From positions 88,105 to 152,104 of the forward strand of contig NZ_JACSRA010000007.1 of assembly GCF_014836335.1 (NCBI RefSeq): DNA of 64,000 nucleotides, in the 5' to 3' direction. How positions within the stretch are numbered: position 1 is the first letter of the stretch; every line of letters starts with the position of its first letter. Both the position numbers and the translations under genes were made by a program. Source of the DNA: Clostridium cibarium. GTDB taxonomy: Bacteria; Bacillota; Clostridia; Clostridiales; Clostridiaceae. The notes under the pieces were generated by a model that saw only the letters and a list, made by a program, of their open reading frames with translations, did no database searches and had not been told where the DNA came from. Below, piece after piece: positions 26,718 through 35,538 of this stretch.

Positions 26718-28049
26718 ATGAAGAGAGAAGAAAGAATAAAGTTAAATTTGGATTCGTTATGTGTGTATAAGGGGATATTTTCAGAAAAAGTTGGGGATAA
26801 ATTTAAAACCCTTGTGGATAAGTTAGTTAATAGTAACACTTTGGGAGAATGCATTGTAGCCTATAATGAATTTACATATGAATTATTTAAGGAAAATAAG
26901 GACCTATCATTTAAAGAAGTTATAGTTGAAAACATGTTACTTGAAAACAACCCATTTAATATTTTTTTAGAGGAAAAAGAACAAGTTCCTGATTTTATTG
27001 TTAATGGAATTAGAGGAGAACTTGAAGTTTTATCTCAAATAGCATCAGTTAATAGTAAGGATATAAAGGACTGTCTTTTAGATAAATATGATGAGCAAGA
27101 ATCGATTAAAAAAAGAATAGATTCATTGCTAGATTGGGGAGTAGGAGAAAAAAGTTATATACCAAAGAAGTGTATTGACTTTGAGGCTTTAAAAACATTA
27201 TTAATTAATGGTATAGATTGGAGAGAATATACGGAAAATTTAATTGGTTTTCATAAGAAAAATGGGACAGGTAGAGCTACTGCATATGGAGCTTTTGTGT
27301 GGGAACGATTTGACAATGAGGAAGAAGGGCATTTAAGAGAAATAATCGATCCAGATCCTATTAGATTATCTAATTTAATAGGTTACGAAAGTCAAAAGAA
27401 AGAAATTGTAAGTAATACAGTTCATTTTTTAAAGGGAGTTCCAGCAAATAATCTTTTACTTTATGGATCAAGGGGGACAGGAAAGTCATCAACAGTAAAG
27501 GCGATATTAAATGAATATTACGAAGAGGGATTAAGATTAATAGAAGTAGATAAAAAACAACTTAGCGATTTTACTAGAATAATAAGGCTTCTTAAGAATA
27601 AGAAGCAGAGGTTTATTATATTTGTTGATGATTTAGTTTTTGATGAAAATGAAGATAGTTATTCTGCTTTAAAGACTATATTAGAGGGTAGAATTGAAAA
27701 TAGGCCAAGTAATATATTGATTTATGCAACTACTAATAGAAGACATTTGGTTCAAGAAAAATTTTCCGATAGAGACGAAGTTAATTCTAAGGATACTATG
27801 GAAGAAAAGTTATCTCTGGCAGATAGATTTGGAATTACCATAAGCTTTTTTGCTCCAAATCAGAAAGAATTTTTAACTATAGTAGATGGAATAGTTAAAG
27901 ATAGAGGATTATACATTAAGGAAGAGGAACTTCATAGAGAAGCTTTGAAATGGGAAAAGTGGCATAATGGAAGATCACCTAGATCAGCTACTCAATTTGT
28001 TGATTGGTTAGAAGGAGAATTATCTATTCTTAATAATACGGTGTTATAA
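26718..28049 (+). CDS. DUF815 family AAA ATPase
   Basis: A 443-residue cytosolic protein. The first ~215 residues are helical and lead into the ATPase module: a GYESQKKEIVSNT entry helix, Walker A GSRGTGKSS, Walker B FIIFVDDL, and a sensor region ILIYATTNRRHL. This is the DUF815 signature; such proteins are widespread but uncharacterised. GGGGG precedes the ATG. It may be co-transcribed with the following nrdG (gap ~35 bases), but no functional link is known. Confidence 0.85.
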   Translation: MKREERIKLNLDSLCVYKGIFSEKVGDKFKTLVDKLVNSNTLGECIVAYNEFTYELFKENKDLSFKEVIVENMLLENNPFNIFLEEKEQVPDFIVNGIRGELEVLSQIASVNSKDIKDCLLDKYDEQESIKKRIDSLLDWGVGEKSYIPKKCIDFEALKTLLINGIDWREYTENLIGFHKKNGTGRATAYGAFVWERFDNEEEGHLREIIDPDPIRLSNLIGYESQKKEIVSNTVHFLKGVPANNLLLYGSRGTGKSSTVKAILNEYYEEGLRLIEVDKKQLSDFTRIIRLLKNKKQRFIIFVDDLVFDENEDSYSALKTILEGRIENRPSNILIYATTNRRHLVQEKFSDRDEVNSKDTMEEKLSLADRFGITISFFAPNQKEFLTIVDGIVKDRGLYIKEEELHREALKWEKWHNGRSPRSATQFVDWLEGELSILNNTVL

Positions 28050-28084
28050 TATTAATATAAACTATAGATTAGGAAGTGGACATT

Positions 28085-28594
28085 TTGGGAAAGATGATAC
28101 GATTAGCAGGAATAGCATATGAAAGTTTAGTTAATGGACCTGGACTTAGAAGGGTATTTTTCTCTCAAGGATGCAAGCATAACTGCAGAGGATGTTTTAA
28201 TCCTGATACTCATGATTTTTCTAGTGGAGAAGAAAGAGATATGGATGAGTTAATTCAGGATGTAGTAGAAAATCCTATGATTAAAGGGGTAACCTTTAGC
28301 GGAGGAGATCCTTTTGAAAGAGCTCAAGAATTTGCATATATGGCGAAGAAGTTTAAGGAACATGGGTTAAATATTTGGAGTTATACTGGGTATACATATG
28401 AATATATATTAGAAAATATTGATAAAGTTCCAGGGTGGAAGGAGCTTATGGGTAACTTAGATGTTATAGTTGATGGTAGATTTGAAGAGGATAAAAAGGA
28501 AGATGGATTAAGATTTAGAGGATCAAATAATCAGAGAATTATAGATGTGAAGAAAAGCCTAAAGCTTAAGAAAGTGATAACAGTAGATTGTTAA
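28085..28594 (+). CDS. nrdG: Anaerobic ribonucleotide reductase activase
   Basis: A radical SAM enzyme that installs the glycyl radical on NrdD. The cluster motif is CKHNCRGC, preceded by the NGPGLRRVFFSQG motif; the SAM-binding TFSGGDPF follows. I place the start at TTG 28085, 8 bases after AGGAAG; ATG 28094 is an alternative. About 169 residues, normal for NrdG. It is separated from nrdD by the citrate operon and the DUF815 gene. Confidence 0.92.
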   Translation: MGKMIRLAGIAYESLVNGPGLRRVFFSQGCKHNCRGCFNPDTHDFSSGEERDMDELIQDVVENPMIKGVTFSGGDPFERAQEFAYMAKKFKEHGLNIWSYTGYTYEYILENIDKVPGWKELMGNLDVIVDGRFEEDKKEDGLRFRGSNNQRIIDVKKSLKLKKVITVDC

Positions 28595-28623
28595 GTAAAA
28601 TTAGTTACTAGTCGATGAAAAAG

Positions 28624-28652
28624 TGGATTCATTAATTTGAATCCATTTTTTT
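28624..28652 (+). terminator. Intrinsic terminator after nrdG
   Basis: A perfect 8-bp stem (28624-28631 with 28638-28645), 6-base loop and T7. Confidence 0.88.
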
Positions 28653-28756
28653 ATATAATTTTTACATAAAAAAATATTTACTAATTTATCAAGGAAGAGC
28701 TAAAGTTCAGATGATGGATTTAAGCCTGTTGGTAGTTGAGGGTAATTTTCTAGAGG

Positions 28757-28774
28757 ATGTTACTTAGGTAACAT
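28757..28774 (+). promoter_or_regulatory. 18-bp palindrome upstream of the glycoside hydrolase, candidate operator
   Basis: ATGTTAC-TTAG-GTAACAT is a perfect 7-bp inverted repeat. The half-site resembles LacI/GalR-family operators such as the E. coli gluconate operator. It lies ~190 bp before the gene. The remaining ~370-bp gap (28595-28964) holds the nrdG terminator and AT-rich sequence, with no convincing gene. Confidence 0.45.
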
Positions 28775-28964
28775 GTTTCAGTTGGTATATTTACTTTTAT
28801 GATGCCAAGTGTTATGATAGCTTAAATATTCAACTGGTTTATAATGGAAAATATGGCTCCTAACATATAAATCAAAGTGGAAGGAGGGAAGATGGAATAA
28901 TGTTATGTGGGGGAAGTATATGAAACAGTTGAATTTGAAAAGAATTTTTGAGGAGGTAAAGTGT

Positions 28965-30692
28965 ATGAAAAAAGTTTTAACATTTATGTTATCCATTATG
29001 GTAATGTTGGCTTCAATGTCAGCAATTGCAGCATCTGCAGTTAATAATGTAACTGTAGACAGTGCAAGCGTAATAAGGGATGTAACTCATTGTGCAAGTG
29101 GTTCGCTTTATGGAATAACTGAAACAGTACCAGCAGATATTAACAGTCTTGTAGCTCCACTTAAGCCGTATGTAATGAGAAATCCGGCTCGATCAGGTTC
29201 AGGCACTCAGCATTGGTTTGGTGCTGCTGCAATACCTGTTTCGAAAAGACTTGCTGGAATTCCCAGTGCAAAGGTCTCAATTGACTTGGCGGATATGTTG
29301 CCTGGTTGGCCATACCAATTTAAAAGTATGACAGATTGGCTTAATAAGGTAAAAGCTTTTATAGATGACAAGAAAGTATCTGGTCGCACCAATTATTATG
29401 GTTATGAAATATGGAACGAACCTGACGGTACATGGAACAATGCTAATGGGTCATTCGAAAATATGTGGCTACAAACATTCAAAACTATCCGTGCAAATGA
29501 TCCAACTGAGAAGATTATAGGGCCTTGCTACAGCTACTATAATCATAATACTTTAAGTAAATTTTTGAGTTTCTGCAAGGCGAACAATTGCCTTCCAGAT
29601 ATAATGAGTTGGCATGAGCTTAGTGGAATCCAAAATGTATCAAATAATCTGAAAGATTATAGAACATTGGAATCTTCTCTTGGAATAAGTGCTAGGCCTA
29701 TATCTATAAATGAGTATTGTGATGCAAATCATAATCTTGAGGGGCAGCCTGGATCAGCAGCACAGTTTATTGGGAAATTTGAACGTTATAAGGTAGATAG
29801 TGCATGTATATCCTGGTGGTTTGTTCCTAAGCCAGGCAGACTGGGGAGTCTCCTTGCTACTGACACACAAAAGGGAGCCGGATGGTATTTGTTTAAGTGG
29901 TATGGAGATATGACAGGTAAAATGGTGAATGTCACACCTCCAAAAGATGCCAGCACCCTTGTGGATGGAGCTGCATGTGTTGATGCAGGTGCCAAGTATA
30001 TGAGCTTTATCTTCGGTGGGGGCAATGATGGTACCATAAATACAACATTTAAGAACATTCCATCTTTTATCGGATCAACTGCATCAGTTAAGGTTGAGAA
30101 GATTGATTGGACAAGCAAGGATACAGTATCTCATGGACCATCTACAATATCAACTTCTAATTATTCTGTGGTAAACGGGCAGATTACAGTAACATTGAAA
30201 GGTTGCAATGCTAGTTCAGGATATCGTATATATATTACTCCAGGAACTAGTAGTGGTAATGAAATTGTATCTGGAAAGACATACAAGCTTATCAACCGAA
30301 ACAGTGGCAAGTTGCTTGATGTAGATAACAAATCAACTGCAGATGGGGGAAATGTTATTCAGTGGGCTGATAATGGTGGAAACAACCAGAGATGGGTTAT
30401 TGTAAGCACAGACAATGGTTATATTCTAAAAAACGTCAATAGCAATAAATTGCTTGATGTAGATAATGGCTCAACTGCAGATGGAGGAAACGTTATCCAG
30501 TGGACAACCAATGGGAATAACAATCAAAAGTGGAATATTTTTAACTTAGGTAATGGATATTACAAACTACTTAATATTAATAGTGGGAAAGCACTAGATG
30601 TTTATAATAATTCGACTACAGATGGGGCAGATGTTGTTCAATGGACTGATAATTCGGGAACTAATCAGCAGTGGCAGCTTGTACAGCAATAA
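28965..30692 (+). CDS. Secreted clan GH-A glycoside hydrolase (GH39-like) with ricin-type lectin domain
   Basis: A 575-residue secreted protein. A signal peptide (about residues 1-27) is followed by a TIM-barrel hydrolase. The acid/base glutamate is E152 in YEIWNEPDG and the probable nucleophile E250 in SINEYC. A C-terminal beta-trefoil (about 435-575) has three repeats, each ending in a QxW-type motif ([27 protein letters not shown]), typical of CBM13/RicinB carbohydrate binding. The substrate is probably a plant or microbial polysaccharide but cannot be fixed. AGGAGG precedes the chosen ATG; the in-frame ATG at 28920 also has a usable site. Base composition is visibly richer in G+C than its neighbours, suggesting acquisition. 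Confidence 0.85.
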   Translation: MKKVLTFMLSIMVMLASMSAIAASAVNNVTVDSASVIRDVTHCASGSLYGITETVPADINSLVAPLKPYVMRNPARSGSGTQHWFGAAAIPVSKRLAGIPSAKVSIDLADMLPGWPYQFKSMTDWLNKVKAFIDDKKVSGRTNYYGYEIWNEPDGTWNNANGSFENMWLQTFKTIRANDPTEKIIGPCYSYYNHNTLSKFLSFCKANNCLPDIMSWHELSGIQNVSNNLKDYRTLESSLGISARPISINEYCDANHNLEGQPGSAAQFIGKFERYKVDSACISWWFVPKPGRLGSLLATDTQKGAGWYLFKWYGDMTGKMVNVTPPKDASTLVDGAACVDAGAKYMSFIFGGGNDGTINTTFKNIPSFIGSTASVKVEKIDWTSKDTVSHGPSTISTSNYSVVNGQITVTLKGCNASSGYRIYITPGTSSGNEIVSGKTYKLINRNSGKLLDVDNKSTADGGNVIQWADNGGNNQRWVIVSTDNGYILKNVNSNKLLDVDNGSTADGGNVIQWTTNGNNNQKWNIFNLGNGYYKLLNINSGKALDVYNNSTTDGADVVQWTDNSGTNQQWQLVQQ

Positions 30693-30775
30693 TATAAAAT
30701 ATGTTTATTATTCTATAACTTGAGGTGGCTTCAGTGAAATAGTAATTTGTTAAAGTAAAATTTAATTTTTGTAAA

Positions 30776-30821
30776 TTATAAGTGCTATATTATTAAAATT
30801 AGCACTTATAATTTTAATTTT
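30776..30821 (+). terminator. Intrinsic terminator after the glycoside hydrolase
   Basis: A 12-bp stem (30776-30787 with 30800-30811) around a 12-base loop, followed by TTTTAATTTT. Confidence 0.75.
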
Positions 30822-30906
30822 CACAAAGAGTTGTTTTATCATTTCTTTAGTTCATTAATTCTATCATTTGAAAGAAAACCATATCTAAATTTATTTATAT
30901 ATAGTC

Positions 30907-30971
30907 TTTATACAATCTTAATACTATAGGATATATTTCTAACACCATCTTAATTTTTTCTGCAATATAAT
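30907..30971 (+). promoter_or_regulatory. kdp promoter region with candidate KdpE site
   Basis: TTTATAC (30907-30913) and TTAATAC (30919-30925) form a 12-bp-spaced direct repeat similar in layout to the E. coli KdpE site (TTTATAC...TTTACAC). A likely -10 TATAAT lies at 30966-30971 without a strong -35, which fits an activated promoter. ATCTTAAT also repeats 32 bp apart (30915, 30947). The remaining 30822-30906 stretch shows nothing. No c-di-AMP riboswitch was seen. Confidence 0.45.
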
Positions 30972-30997
30972 AATAGGCGAAAGGGAGGTGGTAATTT

Positions 30998-31087
30998 ATG
31001 AGTATTATTATTCAATTAATAGGAATAGTAGCGTTAATGCTATTAGTTTATCTTTGTTATGTTTTATTAAGGAGTGATAAGGTATGA
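30998..31087 (+). CDS. kdpF: KdpF small membrane subunit
   Basis: A 29-residue single-helix membrane peptide (starts MSIIIQLIGIVALML, ends RSDKV). KdpF stabilises the KdpABC complex. GGGAGGTGG lies 7 bases before the ATG, and the stop codon overlaps the kdpA start (ATGA), giving translational coupling. Such small genes are easily missed. Confidence 0.88.
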   Translation: MSIIIQLIGIVALMLLVYLCYVLLRSDKV

Positions 31088-32823
31088 TTAATGTAATTTT
31101 ACAGTATGCTTTGTATTTATTAATTTTAGTTATACTAGCTATTCCATTAGGTAAATATATTGGAAAGATTATGAATGGAGAAAAGGTGTTTTTATCTAAG
31201 GTACTAGTTCCGATAGAAAATTTTATATACAAGATATTAAGAGTACATAAAAATGAACAAATGAATTGGAAAAAGTATGGAGTATCAGTAATAGCATTTA
31301 GTGCTTTTGGATTTATAGTACTATTTTTACTTAATACTATACAAGGCATTATGTTTTTAAATCCAGAAGGGGTTAAAGGAACTTCCTGGCATTTAAGTTT
31401 TAATACTGCTGTTAGTTTTATAACCAATACAAATTGGCAAGCCTATTCTGGAGAAAGCCAATTAAGTTATTTAACTCAGATGCTTGGTCTTACAGTTCAA
31501 AACTTTGTTTCAGCAGGTGTTGGGATAGCTGTTCTATTTGCTCTTATAAGAGGATTTGTTAAGGTAAAGGAAGAAGGATTGGGGAGTTTTTGGGTAGATA
31601 TTACAAGAATAATTTTATATGTACTCATGCCATTATCAATAACTCTTTCATTAGTATTAGTATCTCAAGGAGTAGTACAAAACTTTTCTTCATATGAAAA
31701 GGTAGAGCTTATAGAGCCAATTACTCTTGAAGACGGTTCTGTGGTAACAAGTGAGGTTGTACCGGAAGGACCTGCAGCAAGTCAAATATCTATTAAGCAG
31801 CTAGGGACTAATGGTGGTGGATTCTTTGGAGTTAATTCAGCCCATCCTTTTGAAAATCCTAATGCTTTTACAAATTTATTAGAGTTAATTTCAATATTAT
31901 TAATACCGGCAGCTTTATGTTTCACATTTGGAAGAAATGTTAAAGATAAAAGGCAAGGAATAGCTATATTTATAGCCATGTTTGCTATGTTAGTTGTAGC
32001 ACTTGCAGTAATTGCAATTAGTGAAGCTAACTCAACACCACAGCTTTCGCAAAATGGAGCAGTTGATATATCTACGATAAATCAAGCTGGTGGAAACATG
32101 GAGGGTAAAGAAAGTAGATTTGGAATTGCTGGATCAACTACATGGGCAGCATTTACAACAGCAGCATCTAACGGGTCGGTAAATTCTATGCATGATAGCT
32201 ATACTCCAATTGGAGGAATGATGACAATGCTCTTAATGCAAGTTGGAGAAGTTGTATTTGGCGGAGTAGGATGTGGACTTTATGGGATGCTTGCGTTTGC
32301 TATCGTTACAGTATTTATTGCAGGATTAATGGTAGGAAGAACTCCAGAATATTTAGGAAAGAAAATAGAACCATTTGAAATGAAAATGGCAATGCTTATG
32401 TGTTTAGCAACTCCTATAGCTATACTTATAGGAAGTGGAATAGCAGCAATGGTTCCTGAAGTTAGAGATAGTTTAAATAATTCAGGAGCACATGGTTTTT
32501 CAGAAATGCTTTATGCTTATTCATCAACAGGTGGGAATAATGGATCAGCATTTGCTGGATTTGGAGCTAATACTGCATTTATTAATGTTACAACAGGGAT
32601 AGTAATGTTGTTTGCAAGGTTTGTACCTATGATAGCAACGCTAGCTATTGCAGGATCTTTGGTTAAGAAAAAGAAGGTAGCAACAAGTGTTGGAACATTA
32701 CCAACTCATAATGGACTATTTATTGGACTTCTTATAATGATTGTAATCCTGGTAGGAGCATTAAGCTTTTTTCCGGCACTTGCATTAGGACCAATAGTAG
32801 AATATTTTCAAATGATATTGTAG
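31084..32823 (+). CDS. kdpA: Potassium-transporting ATPase A chain
   Basis: The K+-binding and translocating channel-like subunit of the Kdp P-type ATPase, 579 residues with about ten membrane helices. Selectivity-filter regions can be seen ([58 protein letters not shown]). It overlaps kdpF by four bases and is followed 5 bases later by the kdpB ribosome site. Confidence 0.97.
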   Translation: MINVILQYALYLLILVILAIPLGKYIGKIMNGEKVFLSKVLVPIENFIYKILRVHKNEQMNWKKYGVSVIAFSAFGFIVLFLLNTIQGIMFLNPEGVKGTSWHLSFNTAVSFITNTNWQAYSGESQLSYLTQMLGLTVQNFVSAGVGIAVLFALIRGFVKVKEEGLGSFWVDITRIILYVLMPLSITLSLVLVSQGVVQNFSSYEKVELIEPITLEDGSVVTSEVVPEGPAASQISIKQLGTNGGGFFGVNSAHPFENPNAFTNLLELISILLIPAALCFTFGRNVKDKRQGIAIFIAMFAMLVVALAVIAISEANSTPQLSQNGAVDISTINQAGGNMEGKESRFGIAGSTTWAAFTTAASNGSVNSMHDSYTPIGGMMTMLLMQVGEVVFGGVGCGLYGMLAFAIVTVFIAGLMVGRTPEYLGKKIEPFEMKMAMLMCLATPIAILIGSGIAAMVPEVRDSLNNSGAHGFSEMLYAYSSTGGNNGSAFAGFGANTAFINVTTGIVMLFARFVPMIATLAIAGSLVKKKKVATSVGTLPTHNGLFIGLLIMIVILVGALSFFPALALGPIVEYFQMIL

Positions 32824-32834
32824 GAGGGATGGGC

Positions 32835-34904
32835 ATGAGTAGTAAGAAAGAAAATTCATTTGCTGATAAAAAAATGTTAAAAAGGGCCATAAAGGATTCC
32901 TTTATTAAGTTAAAGCCAAAGACTCAAATTCAAAATCCAGTAATGTTCATAGTTTACGTAGCAGCAGCTCTTACCACTGTTCTTTTTGTTCTTTCAGTAT
33001 TTGGAATTAAGGATAATTCATCAGAGTTTATTTTTGGTATAGCAATATTATTATGGTTTACTGTATTATTTGCAAACTTTGCAGAAGCAATTGCAGAAGG
33101 TCGTGGAAAAGCACAGGCAGATGCTCTTCGTTCTGCAAAGAAAGATGTATTAGCAAATAAAATAAAGTCCGTGGAAGAAAAAGATAAGATAACTAAGGTT
33201 AATTCTACAGTGCTTAGAAAAGGTGATATTGTTATAGTTTATGCTGGAGAACAAATTCCAGCAGATGGAGAAGTTATAGAAGGAGCTTCTTCTGTTGATG
33301 AAAGTGCTATAACAGGAGAATCAGCACCTGTTATAAGAGAAAGTGGTGGAGATAGAAGTGCTGTAACTGGAGGGACAACGGTAATTTCAGATTGGATAAT
33401 AATAAGGATTACCAATGATCCGGGAGAAAGCTTTATGGATAAAATGATTGCCATGGTAGAGGGGGCTTCAAGGAAGAAAACTCCTAATGAAATGGCTCTT
33501 CAAATTTTATTAGTTTCTCTTACTATTATATTTTTAATTGTAACAGTTACTTTATATGCTTATTCTGATTTTTCATTTAAAGAATTAAACCAAACTAATA
33601 ATACTTCTGTTACGTCTTTACTAGCACTTTTAGTATGTTTAGCACCAACAACTATTGGTGCATTACTATCAGCAATAGGAATTGCAGGAATGAGTAGACT
33701 TAATGAGGCAAATGTACTAGCTATGAGCGGTAGAGCGATTGAGGCTGCTGGAGATGTTGATATATTAATGTTAGATAAAACAGGAACGATTACTCTTGGA
33801 AATCGTGAAGCTAGTGAATTTGTTCCAGTTGATGGAGTGGATATAAAGGAACTTGCAGATGCAGCACAATTATCATCTCTTGCAGATGAAACTCCAGAAG
33901 GGAGAAGTGTTGTAATACTTGCAAAAGAACAATTTGGTATAAGAGGTCGTAAAATGAGTGAGCTTAATGCAGAATTTATACCTTTCACAGCTAAAACGAG
34001 GATGAGTGGTGTTGATTTTGGAGGTAATGAAATTAGAAAAGGAGCAGCTGAGGCTATAAAACAATATGTATTATCTAAAGGTGAAAAGTACTCGCAAGAA
34101 TGTGATGAAGTTGTTAAATCAGTATCTAATTTAGGTGGAACTCCTTTAGTAGTAGCTAAAAATGGCAAGGTATTAGGAGTAATCTATTTAAAGGATATAG
34201 TAAAACAAGGTGTGAAAGAAAAGTTTTCTGATCTAAGAAAGATGGGAATAAAGACTATTATGATAACTGGAGATAATCCACTTACAGCAGCAGCTATTGC
34301 AGCAGAGGCTGGAGTTGATGACTTTCTAGCTGAAGCTACTCCAGAAGGGAAGCTTGAAATGATTAGAGAATTTCAAAGAAAAGGACATCTTGTTGCCATG
34401 ACAGGTGACGGCACTAATGATGCACCAGCACTTGCACAAGCAGATGTGGCCGTAGCTATGAATACAGGAACTCAAGCTGCTAAAGAGGCAGGTAATATGG
34501 TGGATCTAGATTCTTCGCCAACAAAGCTAATAGATATAGTAAGAATAGGAAAACAACTTCTTATGACAAGAGGATCATTAACTACATTTAGTATAGCAAA
34601 TGATATAGCAAAGTATTTTGCGATTATACCGCCACTTTTTATAGGACTTTATCCCGAACTAAATATACTTAATATTATGAGGCTTCATAGTTCAGAAAGT
34701 GCTATATTTTCAGCTGTTATATATAATGCATTAATAATAGTTATGCTTATTCCGCTTGCATTAAAAGGAGTGAAGTATAGAGAAGTTCCAGCCAGTAAAT
34801 TATTATCAAGAAATATGCTAGTATATGGACTTGGAGGGATTATAGCTCCATTTATTGCAATAAAAGTTATTGATTTAGTAATTACCTTTATAGGTATAGT
34901 ATAA
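32835..34904 (+). CDS. kdpB: Potassium-transporting ATPase B chain (P-type ATPase)
   Basis: The catalytic subunit, 689 residues. The phosphorylated aspartate is D314 in MLDKTGT, with the TGES actuator motif (AITGESAPV) and the hinge [12 protein letters not shown]. The ATG at 32835 follows AGGAGG by 7 bases; the ATG at 32829 overlaps that site. Part of kdpFABCDE. Confidence 0.97.
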   Translation: MSSKKENSFADKKMLKRAIKDSFIKLKPKTQIQNPVMFIVYVAAALTTVLFVLSVFGIKDNSSEFIFGIAILLWFTVLFANFAEAIAEGRGKAQADALRSAKKDVLANKIKSVEEKDKITKVNSTVLRKGDIVIVYAGEQIPADGEVIEGASSVDESAITGESAPVIRESGGDRSAVTGGTTVISDWIIIRITNDPGESFMDKMIAMVEGASRKKTPNEMALQILLVSLTIIFLIVTVTLYAYSDFSFKELNQTNNTSVTSLLALLVCLAPTTIGALLSAIGIAGMSRLNEANVLAMSGRAIEAAGDVDILMLDKTGTITLGNREASEFVPVDGVDIKELADAAQLSSLADETPEGRSVVILAKEQFGIRGRKMSELNAEFIPFTAKTRMSGVDFGGNEIRKGAAEAIKQYVLSKGEKYSQECDEVVKSVSNLGGTPLVVAKNGKVLGVIYLKDIVKQGVKEKFSDLRKMGIKTIMITGDNPLTAAAIAAEAGVDDFLAEATPEGKLEMIREFQRKGHLVAMTGDGTNDAPALAQADVAVAMNTGTQAAKEAGNMVDLDSSPTKLIDIVRIGKQLLMTRGSLTTFSIANDIAKYFAIIPPLFIGLYPELNILNIMRLHSSESAIFSAVIYNALIIVMLIPLALKGVKYREVPASKLLSRNMLVYGLGGIIAPFIAIKVIDLVITFIGIV

Positions 34905-34916
34905 GGGGGAATATAT

Positions 34917-35522
34917 ATGAAACAAGTAAAATCAGTTGCAGCAAAAGCAGGTATTCTCTTATTAGTATTTACAGCTCTATGTGGGATAATCTATCCAATA
35001 TTTATTACAGGAATTTCACAAATGTTTTTTAAAAATAAAGCAAATGGTAGTATTATAGAAATAGATGGGAAAAAGTATGGTAGTGTACTTTTAGAACAAA
35101 AGTTTACTAGAAATGAATACTTATGGGGACGTATAATGAATATAGATACGAGTACTTTTAAAGATGATGATGGAGCTTTGCTTATGTATTCGGCACCATC
35201 AAATTTAAGTCCAGCTAGTGATGAATATAAAAAACTTGTAGTTGAAAGAGTTGAAAAAATAGAGAAATCTAATCCAGAGGAAATAGATAAGGCGATTCCA
35301 GTAGATCTTGTAACTTGTTCAGGAAGTGGACTTGATCCACATATTTCAGTAGCAGCTGCTGAATACCAAGTTGAAAGAATTGCTAAAAGCAGAGGTATTA
35401 GTAGTGATGAAGTTAGAAAAATAATTAAGAAGTATACAAAGGGAAGGTTCCTTGGAGTGTTTGGAGAAGAGACAGTTAATGTATTAGAGGTCAATTTAGC
35501 TCTTGATGGGATATTAAAATAG
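34917..35522 (+). CDS. kdpC: Potassium-transporting ATPase C chain
   Basis: A 201-residue subunit with one N-terminal membrane helix and a soluble exterior domain. The YLWGR, DLVTCSGSGLDPHIS and RGISSDEV motifs are characteristic. It begins 12 bases after kdpB. Confidence 0.96.
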   Translation: MKQVKSVAAKAGILLLVFTALCGIIYPIFITGISQMFFKNKANGSIIEIDGKKYGSVLLEQKFTRNEYLWGRIMNIDTSTFKDDDGALLMYSAPSNLSPASDEYKKLVVERVEKIEKSNPEEIDKAIPVDLVTCSGSGLDPHISVAAAEYQVERIAKSRGISSDEVRKIIKKYTKGRFLGVFGEETVNVLEVNLALDGILK

Positions 35523-35538
35523 TGAGGTGTTGAAGTTT

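Noticed and set aside
28700..28756. Possible 18-residue leader peptide (starts MMDLSLLVVEG) before the glycoside hydrolase
   Set aside because: The ribosome site is too far away and the peptide has no regulatory codon run; it is probably chance.
33560..34168. 202-residue minus-strand ORF inside kdpB
   Set aside because: It is a shadow of the conserved kdpB reading frame; no start signals or family motifs.
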